Part shown: positions 1 to 8,044 of the stretch, piece after piece
Position numbering within the stretch: position 1 is the stretch's first letter
Layout of the letters: each line of letters begins with the position of its first letter
Assembly (NCBI GenBank): GCA_035556195.1
Contig: DATMFK010000017.1
Span: forward strand, 186,001 to 250,000
Direction: 5' to 3'
Origin: G016756615 sp035556195
GTDB lineage: Bacteria > Pseudomonadota > Alphaproteobacteria > Rhizobiales > Rhizobiaceae
DNA length: 64,000 nt
Notes under the pieces: generated by a model
The model's database searches: none
Seen by the model: the letters and a program-made list of their open reading frames with translations, nothing else
Told to the model about the DNA's origin: nothing
Translations under genes and position numbers: made by a program

Positions 1-568
1 CCGCCACGACGACCATGCGGTCGGCGCCATACTGCCGCTCCATGAAGGAGTGCAGCTGCTCGGAGGTGAACGATTTCACCGTTTCCGGTGTGCCGAGGAT
101 GGAGCGGCCGAGGGTCTGGTGGCGGAAGGCGGTCTCCGTGAAGCGATCGAAGACGATATCGTCCGGCGTGTCGTGCGCCGCCCCGATCTCCTGCAGGATG
201 ACGTGTTGCTCCCGCTCGAGTTCGCTTGGGTCGAAGAGGGACTCCGTCAGGATGTCGGCCAATATGTCGATGGCGAGCGGCACATCCTCAGACAGCACAC
301 GGGCGTAGAACGAGGTCGTCTCCACGCTGGTCGCCGCATTGATCTCGCCGCCCACATTCTCGATCTCGGAGGCGATCTGCCAGGCGCTGCGCCTTCTCGT
401 TCCCTTGAAGGCCATGTGCTCGAGCAAATGGGCAATGCCGTGCTCGTCATCGCGCTCGTTGCGTGAGCCTGACTTGACCCACACGCCGAGCGCTACGGAT
501 TCGATATGTGGAAGAGTTTCGGTGGCGACCGTCAGGCCGTTCGACAGACGGCTTACCTCAACACCCAT
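1..568 (-). CDS. M16 family zinc metallopeptidase, C-terminal part beyond window
   Basis: This is the N-terminal 189 residues of a processing-peptidase-like protease (pitrilysin/MPP family); the rest lies left of the window. The inverse zinc motif HLLEH is at residues 47-51, and the region around residue 83 (SVETTSF) fits the downstream acidic ligand zone of the family. The start is the ATG at 568, opening MGVEVSRLSNG, the usual beginning of bacterial M16B proteins. It follows thrC on the same strand after 14 bp, so the two are probably co-transcribed, an arrangement I associate with rhizobia. No signal peptide is visible, which suggests a cytoplasmic enzyme. The substrate cannot be read from the sequence. 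Confidence 0.93.
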   Translation of the reverse strand, partial: MGVEVSRLSNGLTVATETLPHIESVALGVWVKSGSRNERDDEHGIAHLLEHMAFKGTRRRSAWQIASEIENVGGEINAATSVETTSFYARVLSEDVPLAIDILADILTESLFDPSELEREQHVILQEIGAAHDTPDDIVFDRFTETAFRHQTLGRSILGTPETVKSFTSEQLHSFMERQYGADRMVVVA

Positions 569-582
569 ATAGGAACAACTCC

Positions 583-1980
583 CTAAAGCACTGTCCGCGC
601 ATGGCGGTCTATGTGATCTTCCACCATTTTTAGCTCCGATGGAAGCACCGTGAATTTCTCTTCTCGCATCATCAGATCGCCGAGCCAGTCGGGAAGGACC
701 GGAGAAATGCCGCAGGCGGCCTCGACGGCGGCCGGGAATTTGGCGGGATGGGCCGTGGAGAGGACGACCATCGGCGTCGACGCCGAGGCGTTGGCGCGTG
801 CGACATGGACGCCCGCGGCCGTATGCGGATCGATGACAAGCCCCGTCCTGCTCAGCGTGTCGCGGATTGTCGCGCCGACCTCCTCGATCGAGGAGCGTCC
901 GGCCGAGAATTCGCGGCGGATCGCCTCCAGCACATCCGCGTCGAGCGTGAAGCCACCTGCTTGCTTCAGACTTTCCATATAGCGTCGAACCGTCGCCGCA
1001 TCGCGTCCCGCAGCCTCGAAGAGCAACCGTTCGAAATTGGACGAGACTTGGATGTCCATGGACGGGGACGTCGTTTCGACCACGCCGCGCGTCTCGTATG
1101 TTCCCGTGGCGAGCGTCCGTGCGAGGATATCGTTGTCGTTGGTCGCGATCACCAGCCGTTCGATCGGCAAGCCCATGCGCTTGGCCGCGTAGCCGGCGAA
1201 GATGTCGCCGAAATTGCCGGTCGGCACCGTGAAGGAGACCGGCCGGTCGGGCGCGCCGAGCGACAGGGCCGACGAGAAATAATAGACGATCTGGGCCATG
1301 ATGCGGGCCCAGTTGATGGAGTTTACGCCCGCCAACGCGACGCGATCGCGGAATGCATGGTCGTTGAACATGTCCTTGACCAGCGCTTGGCAGTCGTCGA
1401 AATCACCTTCGATTGCCAGCGTATGCACGTTCGAGGCCTTCGACGTGGTCATCTGGCGCTGCTGGACGGGCGAAACGCGGCCATGCGGGAACAGGATGAA
1501 GATGTCGGTGCGTTCGCGCCCCCCGAAGGCCTCGATGGCTGCGCCGCCTGTATCGCCGGATGTGGCACCGGCGATTGTGGCGCGCCTGCCTTGCTGGGCG
1601 AGAACATGGTCCATGAGCCTTGCCAGGAGCTGCATCGCGACGTCCTTGAAGGCGAGCGTCGGTCCGTGGAAAAGCTCGAGCATGAAGCTGTTCGGCCCCG
1701 TCTGCACGATCGGGCAGACAGCATCGTGGCGGAAGGTGGCGTAGGCTTCCCGCACGATACGGGCGAAGGTCTCGTGCTCGATCTCATCCCCGACGAATGG
1801 AGTGAGCAATCTGACCGCCAGATCCGGATAGGAAAGGCCGCGCATCGCGCGGATTTCGGCGGCCGAAAAGCTCGGCCATCGACGCGGGACATAGAGTCCC
1901 CCGTCTCGGGCGAGGCCTGCAAGCAGTGCCTCGCAAAAGCCCAGGTCCGGAGCGCCGCCCCGCGTACTGACGTAATCCAT
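583..1980 (-). CDS. thrC: Threonine synthase
   Basis: Converts O-phospho-L-homoserine to threonine with PLP, the last step of threonine synthesis. The 465-residue product has the threonine synthase N-terminal opening (MDYVSTRGG), the PLP-lysine motif TLAFKDVAMQ with the lysine near residue 112, and the SGDTGGAAIEAF phosphate-binding loop. Length matches the long bacterial/fungal class rather than the short plant-like class. Three start codons stand in tandem (GTG 1986, ATG 1983, ATG 1980); the last is chosen because a GGAAAGG ribosome site lies 5 bases before it. The M16 peptidase gene follows after 14 bp. Confidence 0.95.
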   Translation of the reverse strand: MDYVSTRGGAPDLGFCEALLAGLARDGGLYVPRRWPSFSAAEIRAMRGLSYPDLAVRLLTPFVGDEIEHETFARIVREAYATFRHDAVCPIVQTGPNSFMLELFHGPTLAFKDVAMQLLARLMDHVLAQQGRRATIAGATSGDTGGAAIEAFGGRERTDIFILFPHGRVSPVQQRQMTTSKASNVHTLAIEGDFDDCQALVKDMFNDHAFRDRVALAGVNSINWARIMAQIVYYFSSALSLGAPDRPVSFTVPTGNFGDIFAGYAAKRMGLPIERLVIATNDNDILARTLATGTYETRGVVETTSPSMDIQVSSNFERLLFEAAGRDAATVRRYMESLKQAGGFTLDADVLEAIRREFSAGRSSIEEVGATIRDTLSRTGLVIDPHTAAGVHVARANASASTPMVVLSTAHPAKFPAAVEAACGISPVLPDWLGDLMMREEKFTVLPSELKMVEDHIDRHARTVL

Positions 1981-2107
1981 CATCACCTTTCCGTCACAGC
2001 AGCGCGTCGACCCTTCTCGAAAAACTGCCCGCAGGAAGAGCGCTGTAGTCGCATTTTCGCCGCGCCGTTGCTATAGACGCCCCACTCGTGACAGGGAAGT
2101 GCAGTTG

Positions 2108-2686
2108 ATGGGGACTCATTTGAGCTACAGGCGTTTTTTGCTCGGTTTTGGATTTTCGGGCTTTATCCTCGCCGTTGCCGGTTGCCAGGCGAGCGACACC
2201 ACAAGCAAGATTTCGGACGTCAGCGGCGGACAGTTGCAGCCGCCTTCGGCAAAGATCCAGGAGAGCGAACTGAGGGCCTATTGCCCGGCCGTCACGCTGC
2301 GGGACGGCACCACGGTTCTCAGGACCTATGCCAAGGGCGGACAGGACGATCCTCAGAAGCTTGCCTATCAGGCTTCCATTTCCGACGTCACGCGGAGCTG
2401 CACCCGCAGCGACACGCAAATGACGATCAACGTGGCCGCCGCGGGGCGCGTTGTCACGGGACCAGCCGGCACAGCCGGCACCGTGACCTTGCCGATCCGC
2501 GTTGTGGTCGTACGCGGCGAGGAAGTTCTCTACAGTCAGTTGCATAAGCGCCAGGTCGACATCACGAACCCTGCGGCGGCGACGCAATATGTCTTCAACG
2601 ACCCCAATGTCGTGATCCCACTTCCCGAACCTGGCACGATCCAGGTGTTCGTCGGCTATGACGAAGGTCCGCCGTCCAAGAAGTAG
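2108..2686 (+). CDS. Small exported lipoprotein, function unknown
   Basis: A 192-residue protein with a short basic N-terminus, a hydrophobic stretch and a lipobox VAGC with Cys at residue 26, so it is predicted to be lipidated and anchored in a membrane. The mature part is a single soluble domain without a motif I recognise; residues 60-190 are beta-rich in appearance. An upstream GTG at 2099 would add three residues, but the ATG at 2108 has AGGGAAG at a better distance. It is divergent from thrC. Conserved-hypothetical lipoprotein is as far as the sequence goes. Confidence 0.8.
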   Translation: MGTHLSYRRFLLGFGFSGFILAVAGCQASDTTSKISDVSGGQLQPPSAKIQESELRAYCPAVTLRDGTTVLRTYAKGGQDDPQKLAYQASISDVTRSCTRSDTQMTINVAAAGRVVTGPAGTAGTVTLPIRVVVVRGEEVLYSQLHKRQVDITNPAAATQYVFNDPNVVIPLPEPGTIQVFVGYDEGPPSKK

Positions 2687-2767
2687 CAGGACTCCGGCAC
2701 CTTCGATGCGAAACGGCCGTATCGACGTGATGCGGCCGCTGTTTCTCGCGACATACACATCGGCCCG

Positions 2768-3454
2768 TCAAGCATCCGACCATTCGGACAGCGCTGCCAG
2801 CACGGCCCTAAGGTCCGCCCAGCGGCGGATCACCGTCTCGGCGCCGGCGTCGGTCAACGCATCGGCGTGACCGGGATAGCTGTGCGAAGCGCCGGTGAAG
2901 CCGATCACGCGCATGCCGGCCGTCTTGGCGCCATGGATTCCGTGGACGGAGTCTTCCAGCACGAAGGTCCTGCGCGGATCCGCGCCGAGCGTGGCCGCGG
3001 CATGGAGGAAGACGTCCGGCGCCGGCTTCGGCCGACGGGTGGGCGTTTCCTTGGCAGAGAAAATCCGTCCCTCGAAAAGCGGCTTCAGGCGCGTCCGGGT
3101 CAGCATCGCATCCAGCCTATGGGCGCTCGAATTGGAGCAGATGCAACGCTGCGTCGTGACGGCGGCGACGGCCTCGTGGGCGCCCTCGATCGCCAGCACT
3201 TCGGTGGCGAGGCGATGGTCGTTGATCTTCTCGGCCCTGTCGATGAGCGATGACTGGAGCGGAATGTTGGCTTTTTCCTCGATACGCAGGAGAATGTCCC
3301 TGAAGGTCAGGCCGGCATAGGTCTCCGCGAGTTCCTCGGCCGAAATCGGATAGCCAGCCTCCGTGAGGAGGTCCGCCTCGACGCGCGAGGCGATGATCTC
3401 GGAATCGACGAGCACGCCGTCGCAATCGAATATGACAAGGTCTGTCTGGGTCAT
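2768..3454 (-). CDS. HAD-superfamily phosphatase, beta-phosphoglucomutase-like
   Basis: A 228-residue haloacid-dehalogenase-fold hydrolase of subfamily IA. Motif I is FDCDGVLVDSE with the nucleophile Asp10 and acid/base Asp12 both present, the DSE following as in beta-phosphoglucomutase and GS1-like phosphatases; motif III/IV is VLEDSVHGIHGAKTAG. The open frame extends upstream to 3700, but the ATG at 3454 sits right before the conserved first strand (MTQTDLVIFD). It converges on the lipoprotein gene and is divergent from ccrM across 172 bp. Substrate is probably a sugar phosphate; not determinable here. Confidence 0.88.
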   Translation of the reverse strand: MTQTDLVIFDCDGVLVDSEIIASRVEADLLTEAGYPISAEELAETYAGLTFRDILLRIEEKANIPLQSSLIDRAEKINDHRLATEVLAIEGAHEAVAAVTTQRCICSNSSAHRLDAMLTRTRLKPLFEGRIFSAKETPTRRPKPAPDVFLHAAATLGADPRRTFVLEDSVHGIHGAKTAGMRVIGFTGASHSYPGHADALTDAGAETVIRRWADLRAVLAALSEWSDA

Positions 3455-3596
3455 GGCAGTCCGTGGGGAAGGGGAATGGAGCGGGCCCGGGAGCCTCGTC
3501 GCGGGCAGGCCGGACATACACGATCGTGGCTCGAACCGCAAATTGTCCGGCCATTTCACCAAATCTTTACCTCGTCCGGTAACCATAACGGACAGT

Positions 3597-3601
3597 GAAT
3601 C
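3597..3601. promoter_or_regulatory. GANTC (GAATC) methylation site upstream of ccrM
   Basis: A single GAATC lies 25 bases before the ccrM start codon. GANTC is the recognition sequence of CcrM, and in Caulobacter such sites in the ccrM leader make the gene sensitive to its own methylation state. The presence is seen; the regulatory role is inferred by analogy. Confidence 0.45.
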
Positions 3602-3626
3602 GTAACGCGTATCTCGGGTGTTCCGC

Positions 3627-4760
3627 ATGTCTGCCCTGCGTCTTGTCGACGAATTTTCCGCAGTTTCCGTACAGCCGGAGTGGTTGGATACGATCATCAA
3701 GGGCGACTGCGTCGCGGCGCTGAACAGGCTTCCGGAGAAGTCGATCGACGTGGTCTTCGCGGATCCGCCTTACAATCTCCAGCTCGAGGGCGACCTGCAT
3801 CGCCCCGACCAGTCCAAGGTGGATGCCGTCGACGACGATTGGGATCGCTTCGACAGTTTCGAGGCTTACGACGCCTTCACCCGTGCATGGCTGCTCGCCG
3901 TCCGACGGGTACTGAAGCCCACGGGCACGATCTGGGTGATCGGCTCTTACCATAATATCTTCCGCGTCGGAGCGACGATGCAGGATCTCGGCTTCTGGCT
4001 GCTCAACGACATCGTGTGGCGAAAGACCAATCCGATGCCGAATTTTCGTGGGCGTCGGTTCCAGAACGCGCATGAGACCATGATCTGGGCTTCGCGTGAC
4101 CGGCAGGCCAAGGGGTATACGTTCAACTACGAGGCCATGAAGGCAGCCAATGACGACGTGCAGATGCGCTCGGACTGGTTGTTCCCGATCTGCACCGGGG
4201 CCGAGCGTCTGAAGGACGACAACGGCGACAAGCTGCATCCGACCCAGAAGCCGGAGGCGCTTCTTGCGCGGGTGATGGCCGCCTCGACCAGGCCGGGGGA
4301 CGTGATCCTCGATCCTTTTTTCGGTTCCGGCACGACCGGCGCGGTGGCGCGCCGTCTCGGTCGCCATTTCGTCGGCATCGAGCGCGAACAGGCCTATATA
4401 GACGCGGCTGCCGAGCGGATCGCCGCGATCAAACCCCTTGAGGCCGAGCAATTGACAGTTCTTTCCGGCAAGCGGGCGGAGCCGCGCGTCGCCTTCGTCA
4501 GTCTCATCGATGCGGGGCTGATGACGCCTGGCACCAAGCTCTACGATGCCAGGAAACGATGGACGGCCATTGTGCGCGCCGACGGCACGCTTGCAGCCGG
4601 GGAGGCGTCCGGGTCAATCCACAAGGTCGGCGCTCTCGTGCAGGGGCTGGATGCCTGCAACGGCTGGACATTCTGGCACTATGAAAGAAATGGCGGCCTT
4701 ACGCAGATCGACGAGCTGCGCCGCATCGCGCGCGTTGGCATGCAGCGAGCGGGCGCCTGA
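3627..4760 (+). CDS. ccrM: Cell-cycle DNA adenine methyltransferase, GANTC-specific
   Basis: A beta-class N6-adenine methyltransferase of 377 residues that methylates GANTC after replication and is an essential cell-cycle regulator in several alphaproteobacteria. The catalytic motif IV DPPY is at residues 46-49 and the SAM-binding motif I FGSGTTG at 232-238, the beta-class order. The C-terminal region from about residue 270 (VLSGKRAEPRVAFVSLIDAG) is the CcrM-specific extension, absent from restriction-associated HinfI-type enzymes. The ATG at 3627 is preferred over an in-frame GTG at 3618. No restriction endonuclease is nearby, consistent with a solitary methylase. Confidence 0.95.
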   Translation: MSALRLVDEFSAVSVQPEWLDTIIKGDCVAALNRLPEKSIDVVFADPPYNLQLEGDLHRPDQSKVDAVDDDWDRFDSFEAYDAFTRAWLLAVRRVLKPTGTIWVIGSYHNIFRVGATMQDLGFWLLNDIVWRKTNPMPNFRGRRFQNAHETMIWASRDRQAKGYTFNYEAMKAANDDVQMRSDWLFPICTGAERLKDDNGDKLHPTQKPEALLARVMAASTRPGDVILDPFFGSGTTGAVARRLGRHFVGIEREQAYIDAAAERIAAIKPLEAEQLTVLSGKRAEPRVAFVSLIDAGLMTPGTKLYDARKRWTAIVRADGTLAAGEASGSIHKVGALVQGLDACNGWTFWHYERNGGLTQIDELRRIARVGMQRAGA

Positions 4761-4844
4761 TCCGGGCCGGCGGAAATCGCCTGGCCCGAATGGGGCCAAG
4801 AAGGAACAGAGCACTCGCTCCGCCTCGGCCGCGGCGCCTCGATA

Positions 4845-5471
4845 TCAGCCTCGTTTCCTGTCCGGCCTGATCCCGTAGCGCTCGAGGTCACTCTCCAGCG
4901 CCATGGCGTCGGTGAAGAGCACGGCGTGCCAACCCGCCGTCCGGGCGCCTTCGACATTCCGCGGGCTGTCGTCGATGAAGATCGTTGCCGACGGATCCAG
5001 GCCGAAGCTCGCCGCATGGTGCTCGTAGATTTCCCGATCGGGCTTGATCATTCGCACGTCTCCCGAAACGGTGACGCCGCGTGGGCGGTCCAGGAATGGA
5101 TAGCGCTGCCTTGCTTCGAGGAAAGTGTCCGAAGCAAAATTGGTCAGCATGGTCACGTCGTAGCCGCCTTCGATCAGTTCGAGCATCAGCGCAACGCTGT
5201 CTTCGTAGGGGTGCGGGACCATCTCGTGCCAATGGCGGCGGAAATTTCGAATGTTCTCCGCGTGATGGGGGTGCTCGGCGATGAGCAGGCTCTCGGCTTC
5301 CTCCCACGTCCTCCCGCGATCCTGCTCGATATTCCATTCGGACGTGCAGACATTGGCGAAGAACCAGCGTCGTTCTTCGGGGTCGGGGATCAGCCGGCTG
5401 AAGGGCAGATCGGGATCATAATGAATCAGCACCCGGCCGATATCGAAGACGATGTGACGGATTTCGCTCAT
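4845..5471 (-). CDS. HAD hydrolase, YihX-like
   Basis: A 208-residue HAD-superfamily IA protein. Motif I reads FDIGRVL: nucleophile Asp10 is present but the usual acid/base Asp two residues on is Gly12, as in the E. coli YihX group (alpha-D-glucose-1-phosphatase), whose motif is FDLGNV. Motif II is MLTNFAS, motif III MIKPDREIYE, and motif IV IFIDDSPRNVEGA. It overlaps the end of mutY by four bases (ATGA), so translation is probably coupled to it. The start at 5471 is fixed by this overlap and by MSEIRHIVFD. Function as a sugar phosphatase is a guess by family. Confidence 0.85.
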   Translation of the reverse strand: MSEIRHIVFDIGRVLIHYDPDLPFSRLIPDPEERRWFFANVCTSEWNIEQDRGRTWEEAESLLIAEHPHHAENIRNFRRHWHEMVPHPYEDSVALMLELIEGGYDVTMLTNFASDTFLEARQRYPFLDRPRGVTVSGDVRMIKPDREIYEHHAASFGLDPSATIFIDDSPRNVEGARTAGWHAVLFTDAMALESDLERYGIRPDRKRG

Positions 5472-6592
5472 GGATGTCTCTTCTGCGTGCTTGCTGGCGT
5501 TTTCGTTGCGCCCGGTATCGCAGCTTCGATTGCCTTTTTCATGACAGTCGGCAACGCCTCGTTGTGAAGATCCGCCATCTGGGCCCACCGGTATCCCGCA
5601 GGCGCGGGATGCCTTTCGGTGTCGGCCGTATAGACCACCAGTTCCAAGGCGAAATGGGTGAAGACATGTGTGATGGTGCCGACCCTTCGCCACTGTGCGG
5701 GAAAAGGGGCGCCGCCCGTCGTGATGTCACCGTCGGTTCTGGCCGTCCAGCCCGTGGTCGGCACCTCGCTCATGCCTCCCAGCAGCCCGCTTGTCGGCCG
5801 TTTGCGCAACAGGATCGCGTCATCGCGCACCGCAACGAAGGCCGCGCCGCGTCGCTGCGGCTTATCGGCCTTGGGCGCCTTCACCGGATAGAGTTCCGGG
5901 TCGCCGGCGGCGAGCGCGGCGCAATCTCCATTCAGCGGGCACAACATGCAGGACGGCCGACGCGGGGTGCAGATCGTCGCTCCGAGATCCATCATCGCCT
6001 GCGCGAAGTCGCCTGGCCTGTCCATCGGCACGTGAAGCCGAACGAAATCCTTGATCGCGGCCTTGGGTTCCGGGAGCGGCGCCGCAATAGCGCGCAGCCG
6101 GGCCACCACCCGCTCCACATTTCCGTCGACAACGGCGGCCGGCTGGCCGAAGGCGATCGCGGCGATGGCAGCGGCCGTGTAGCTCCCGACGCCGGGCAGC
6201 CGACGCAACCCGTCTTCCGTGTCTGGGAAGCGGCCGCCATGATCTGTGGACAGGAGATCTGCACACTTCTTGAGATTACGGGCGCGCGAATAGTAGCCGA
6301 GCCCTGCCCAAGCCTTGAGCACGTCGTCTTCCGACGCGGCGGCAAGCGATGCCGCATCGGGCCATTTTTCCAGAAATCTCCGGAAATAGGGTTTGACCGC
6401 TTCTACAGTCGTCTGCTGGAGCATGATCTCCGACAGCCAGATGTGATAGGGATCGGGTCGTCGGCCCTTGGCGGCGGCGCCTGGAGAGATGCGCCAAGGC
6501 AATTCGCGGTGGTGCTTGTCGTACCAGGCGAGCAGTGGAGCGGCGATCGGCGCGCCTTCGGTGGTGTAATCAGGATCTTTTGCGACTACCAT
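5468..6592 (-). CDS. mutY: A/G-specific adenine DNA glycosylase
   Basis: Removes adenine mispaired with 8-oxoguanine in base-excision repair. The 374-residue protein has the catalytic Glu55 in LSEIMLQQT, the helix-hairpin-helix LPGVGSYTAAAIAAIA near 132-147, the catalytic Asp156 in VVDGNVERV, and the [4Fe-4S] cysteines at 208, 215, 218 and 224 with the C-X6-C-X2-C-X5-C spacing. A C-terminal NUDIX-like domain (from about residue 250) recognises 8-oxoG. It is divergent from the DUF721 gene and heads a two-gene unit with the HAD gene. Confidence 0.96.
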   Translation of the reverse strand: MVVAKDPDYTTEGAPIAAPLLAWYDKHHRELPWRISPGAAAKGRRPDPYHIWLSEIMLQQTTVEAVKPYFRRFLEKWPDAASLAAASEDDVLKAWAGLGYYSRARNLKKCADLLSTDHGGRFPDTEDGLRRLPGVGSYTAAAIAAIAFGQPAAVVDGNVERVVARLRAIAAPLPEPKAAIKDFVRLHVPMDRPGDFAQAMMDLGATICTPRRPSCMLCPLNGDCAALAAGDPELYPVKAPKADKPQRRGAAFVAVRDDAILLRKRPTSGLLGGMSEVPTTGWTARTDGDITTGGAPFPAQWRRVGTITHVFTHFALELVVYTADTERHPAPAGYRWAQMADLHNEALPTVMKKAIEAAIPGATKTPASTQKRHP

Positions 6593-6642
6593 CGAGCAAC
6601 TGACAGGCCTTTAGGGGAGCAGGATTTGTTGAGGTTCTCCTC

Positions 6643-7140
6643 ATGACAGGGAAAAATTGGGGCGGCAATCCCGCCCCTGTAAGCGACATCGCGACGGAGA
6701 TACTGGACCCGGTGCTGCGCAAGCGTGCCGGCATATCGATCGGCCTCGTCCATTCCTGGGAGGAGATCGTCGGGCCGCGGCTTGCTCCGCGTACCCGACC
6801 CGAGAAGATCCAGTGGCCGCGCCGCCTGAGCGACGACGATCCGTTCGAGCCGGCAGTGCTGGTGATTGCCTGCGACGGGCTCGCGGCCCTTCACGTGCAA
6901 CACGAGACAGGCGAGATCATCGGCCGCGTGAATGCGTTCCTGGGGTTCTCGGCGATCGGCAGGATCCGAGTCGTGCAGAAGTCGATAGATCCCGGCCCGC
7001 AAAAGCCGAAGCGCAGTTTGCGCCCGCTCTCCGACATCGAGAAGAAGAAGGTCGCCGGTTCTGTCGCGAAGATCGAGGATGAAGGGCTGCGGACGTCTCT
7101 GGAACGTCTGGGCAGGACCATCCTCGGTGCGCGGAAATAG
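6643..7140 (+). CDS. DUF721 domain protein (DciA-like)
   Basis: A 165-residue basic protein. The N-terminal part (about residues 12-100), with VHSWEEIVGPRLAPRTRPEKIQ, is the DUF721 domain, which is shared with DciA, the ancestral loader of the DnaB helicase in bacteria lacking DnaC/DnaI. The C-terminal tail is charged and probably flexible. It is followed by a DsbA-like lipoprotein and smc on the same strand. Whether this copy loads the helicase is inference; the domain is seen. Confidence 0.82.
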   Translation: MTGKNWGGNPAPVSDIATEILDPVLRKRAGISIGLVHSWEEIVGPRLAPRTRPEKIQWPRRLSDDDPFEPAVLVIACDGLAALHVQHETGEIIGRVNAFLGFSAIGRIRVVQKSIDPGPQKPKRSLRPLSDIEKKKVAGSVAKIEDEGLRTSLERLGRTILGARK

Positions 7141-7276
7141 CTCCTATTCTCGCGCTAAGTTGATTGCCCGCTTGGATTTTCGTCATTGGCATGCGAAACG
7201 TCATGCCTTAATTCGCGCCAACTCTCGCTTTTTCGTGCTTTTCGGCTGCACAATCCACGCATCGTCAGGTGATTCG

Positions 7277-7984
7277 ATGACCATTATCGTTCCGCGTCGT
7301 TCCGTCCTCTTGTCCTTGGTCGCTGTGCCGGCGGCGATGGCGCTTGCGGCCTGCAGCGATTCCGGCGGCGAGGCGAGGGCCGAAGGGCAGGCGCCGGCGG
7401 ACACGGCGACGCCGAGCGTGGAGGCCCCGAAGGCCGCGGGTACCGTGGATGTAGCCAAGCTCATGGAGCCCGGCCCTCTCCCGGAGAAAAGCCTCGGCAA
7501 GGAAGACGCGCCGGTCACCATCGTCGAGTATGCGTCCATGACTTGCCCGCATTGTGCGCATTTCCATGAGGCGACATTGCCGGAGTTGAAGTCCAAATAT
7601 ATCGACACGGGCAAAGTTCGGTTGATCTTCCGAGAATTCCCGTTCGATCCGAGGGCGGAAGCCGGCTTCATGCTCGCGCGCTGCTCGAACGACAACTATT
7701 TCCCGATGATCGACGTGCTGTTCAAGCAGCAGGACAGCTGGGCAGCGGTGCAGAATGCTCGCGAGGCACTTCTCCAGATCTCCAAACTTGCCGGTTTTTC
7801 ACAGGAGTCCTTCGAAGCCTGCTTGACGGACCAGAAGCTTCTGGACGATGTGAGAGCTGTGCGCGAGCGTGGCGCGAAAGATTTCGGCGTGGATTCAACC
7901 CCGACCTTCTTCATCAACGGGGCCAGATATCCCGGAGCAATGTCCATTGCGCAATTCTCGGCCATTATCGATCCCTTGCTGTAG
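7277..7984 (+). CDS. DsbA-family thioredoxin-fold lipoprotein
   Basis: A 235-residue periplasmic thiol-disulfide protein. The N-terminus is basic and hydrophobic, ending in a lipobox LAAC with Cys26. A low-complexity Ala/Glu/Pro linker follows, then a DsbA/DsbG-type domain with the CPHC active site at residues 90-93 and a cis-proline loop STPTFFING near the C-terminus. The helical insert between them is typical of DsbA and not of plain thioredoxin. The ATG at 7277 is chosen because it begins the signal sequence; the open frame further upstream overlaps DUF721. It lies 60 bp before smc. Confidence 0.9.
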   Translation: MTIIVPRRSVLLSLVAVPAAMALAACSDSGGEARAEGQAPADTATPSVEAPKAAGTVDVAKLMEPGPLPEKSLGKEDAPVTIVEYASMTCPHCAHFHEATLPELKSKYIDTGKVRLIFREFPFDPRAEAGFMLARCSNDNYFPMIDVLFKQQDSWAAVQNAREALLQISKLAGFSQESFEACLTDQKLLDDVRAVRERGAKDFGVDSTPTFFINGARYPGAMSIAQFSAIIDPLL

Positions 7985-8044
7985 TTTGCGCCTTTTCCTC
8001 GCGGGGCAGGGAAGCTTGCCCTTCGTCGCGCCCGGCGGTGACGG

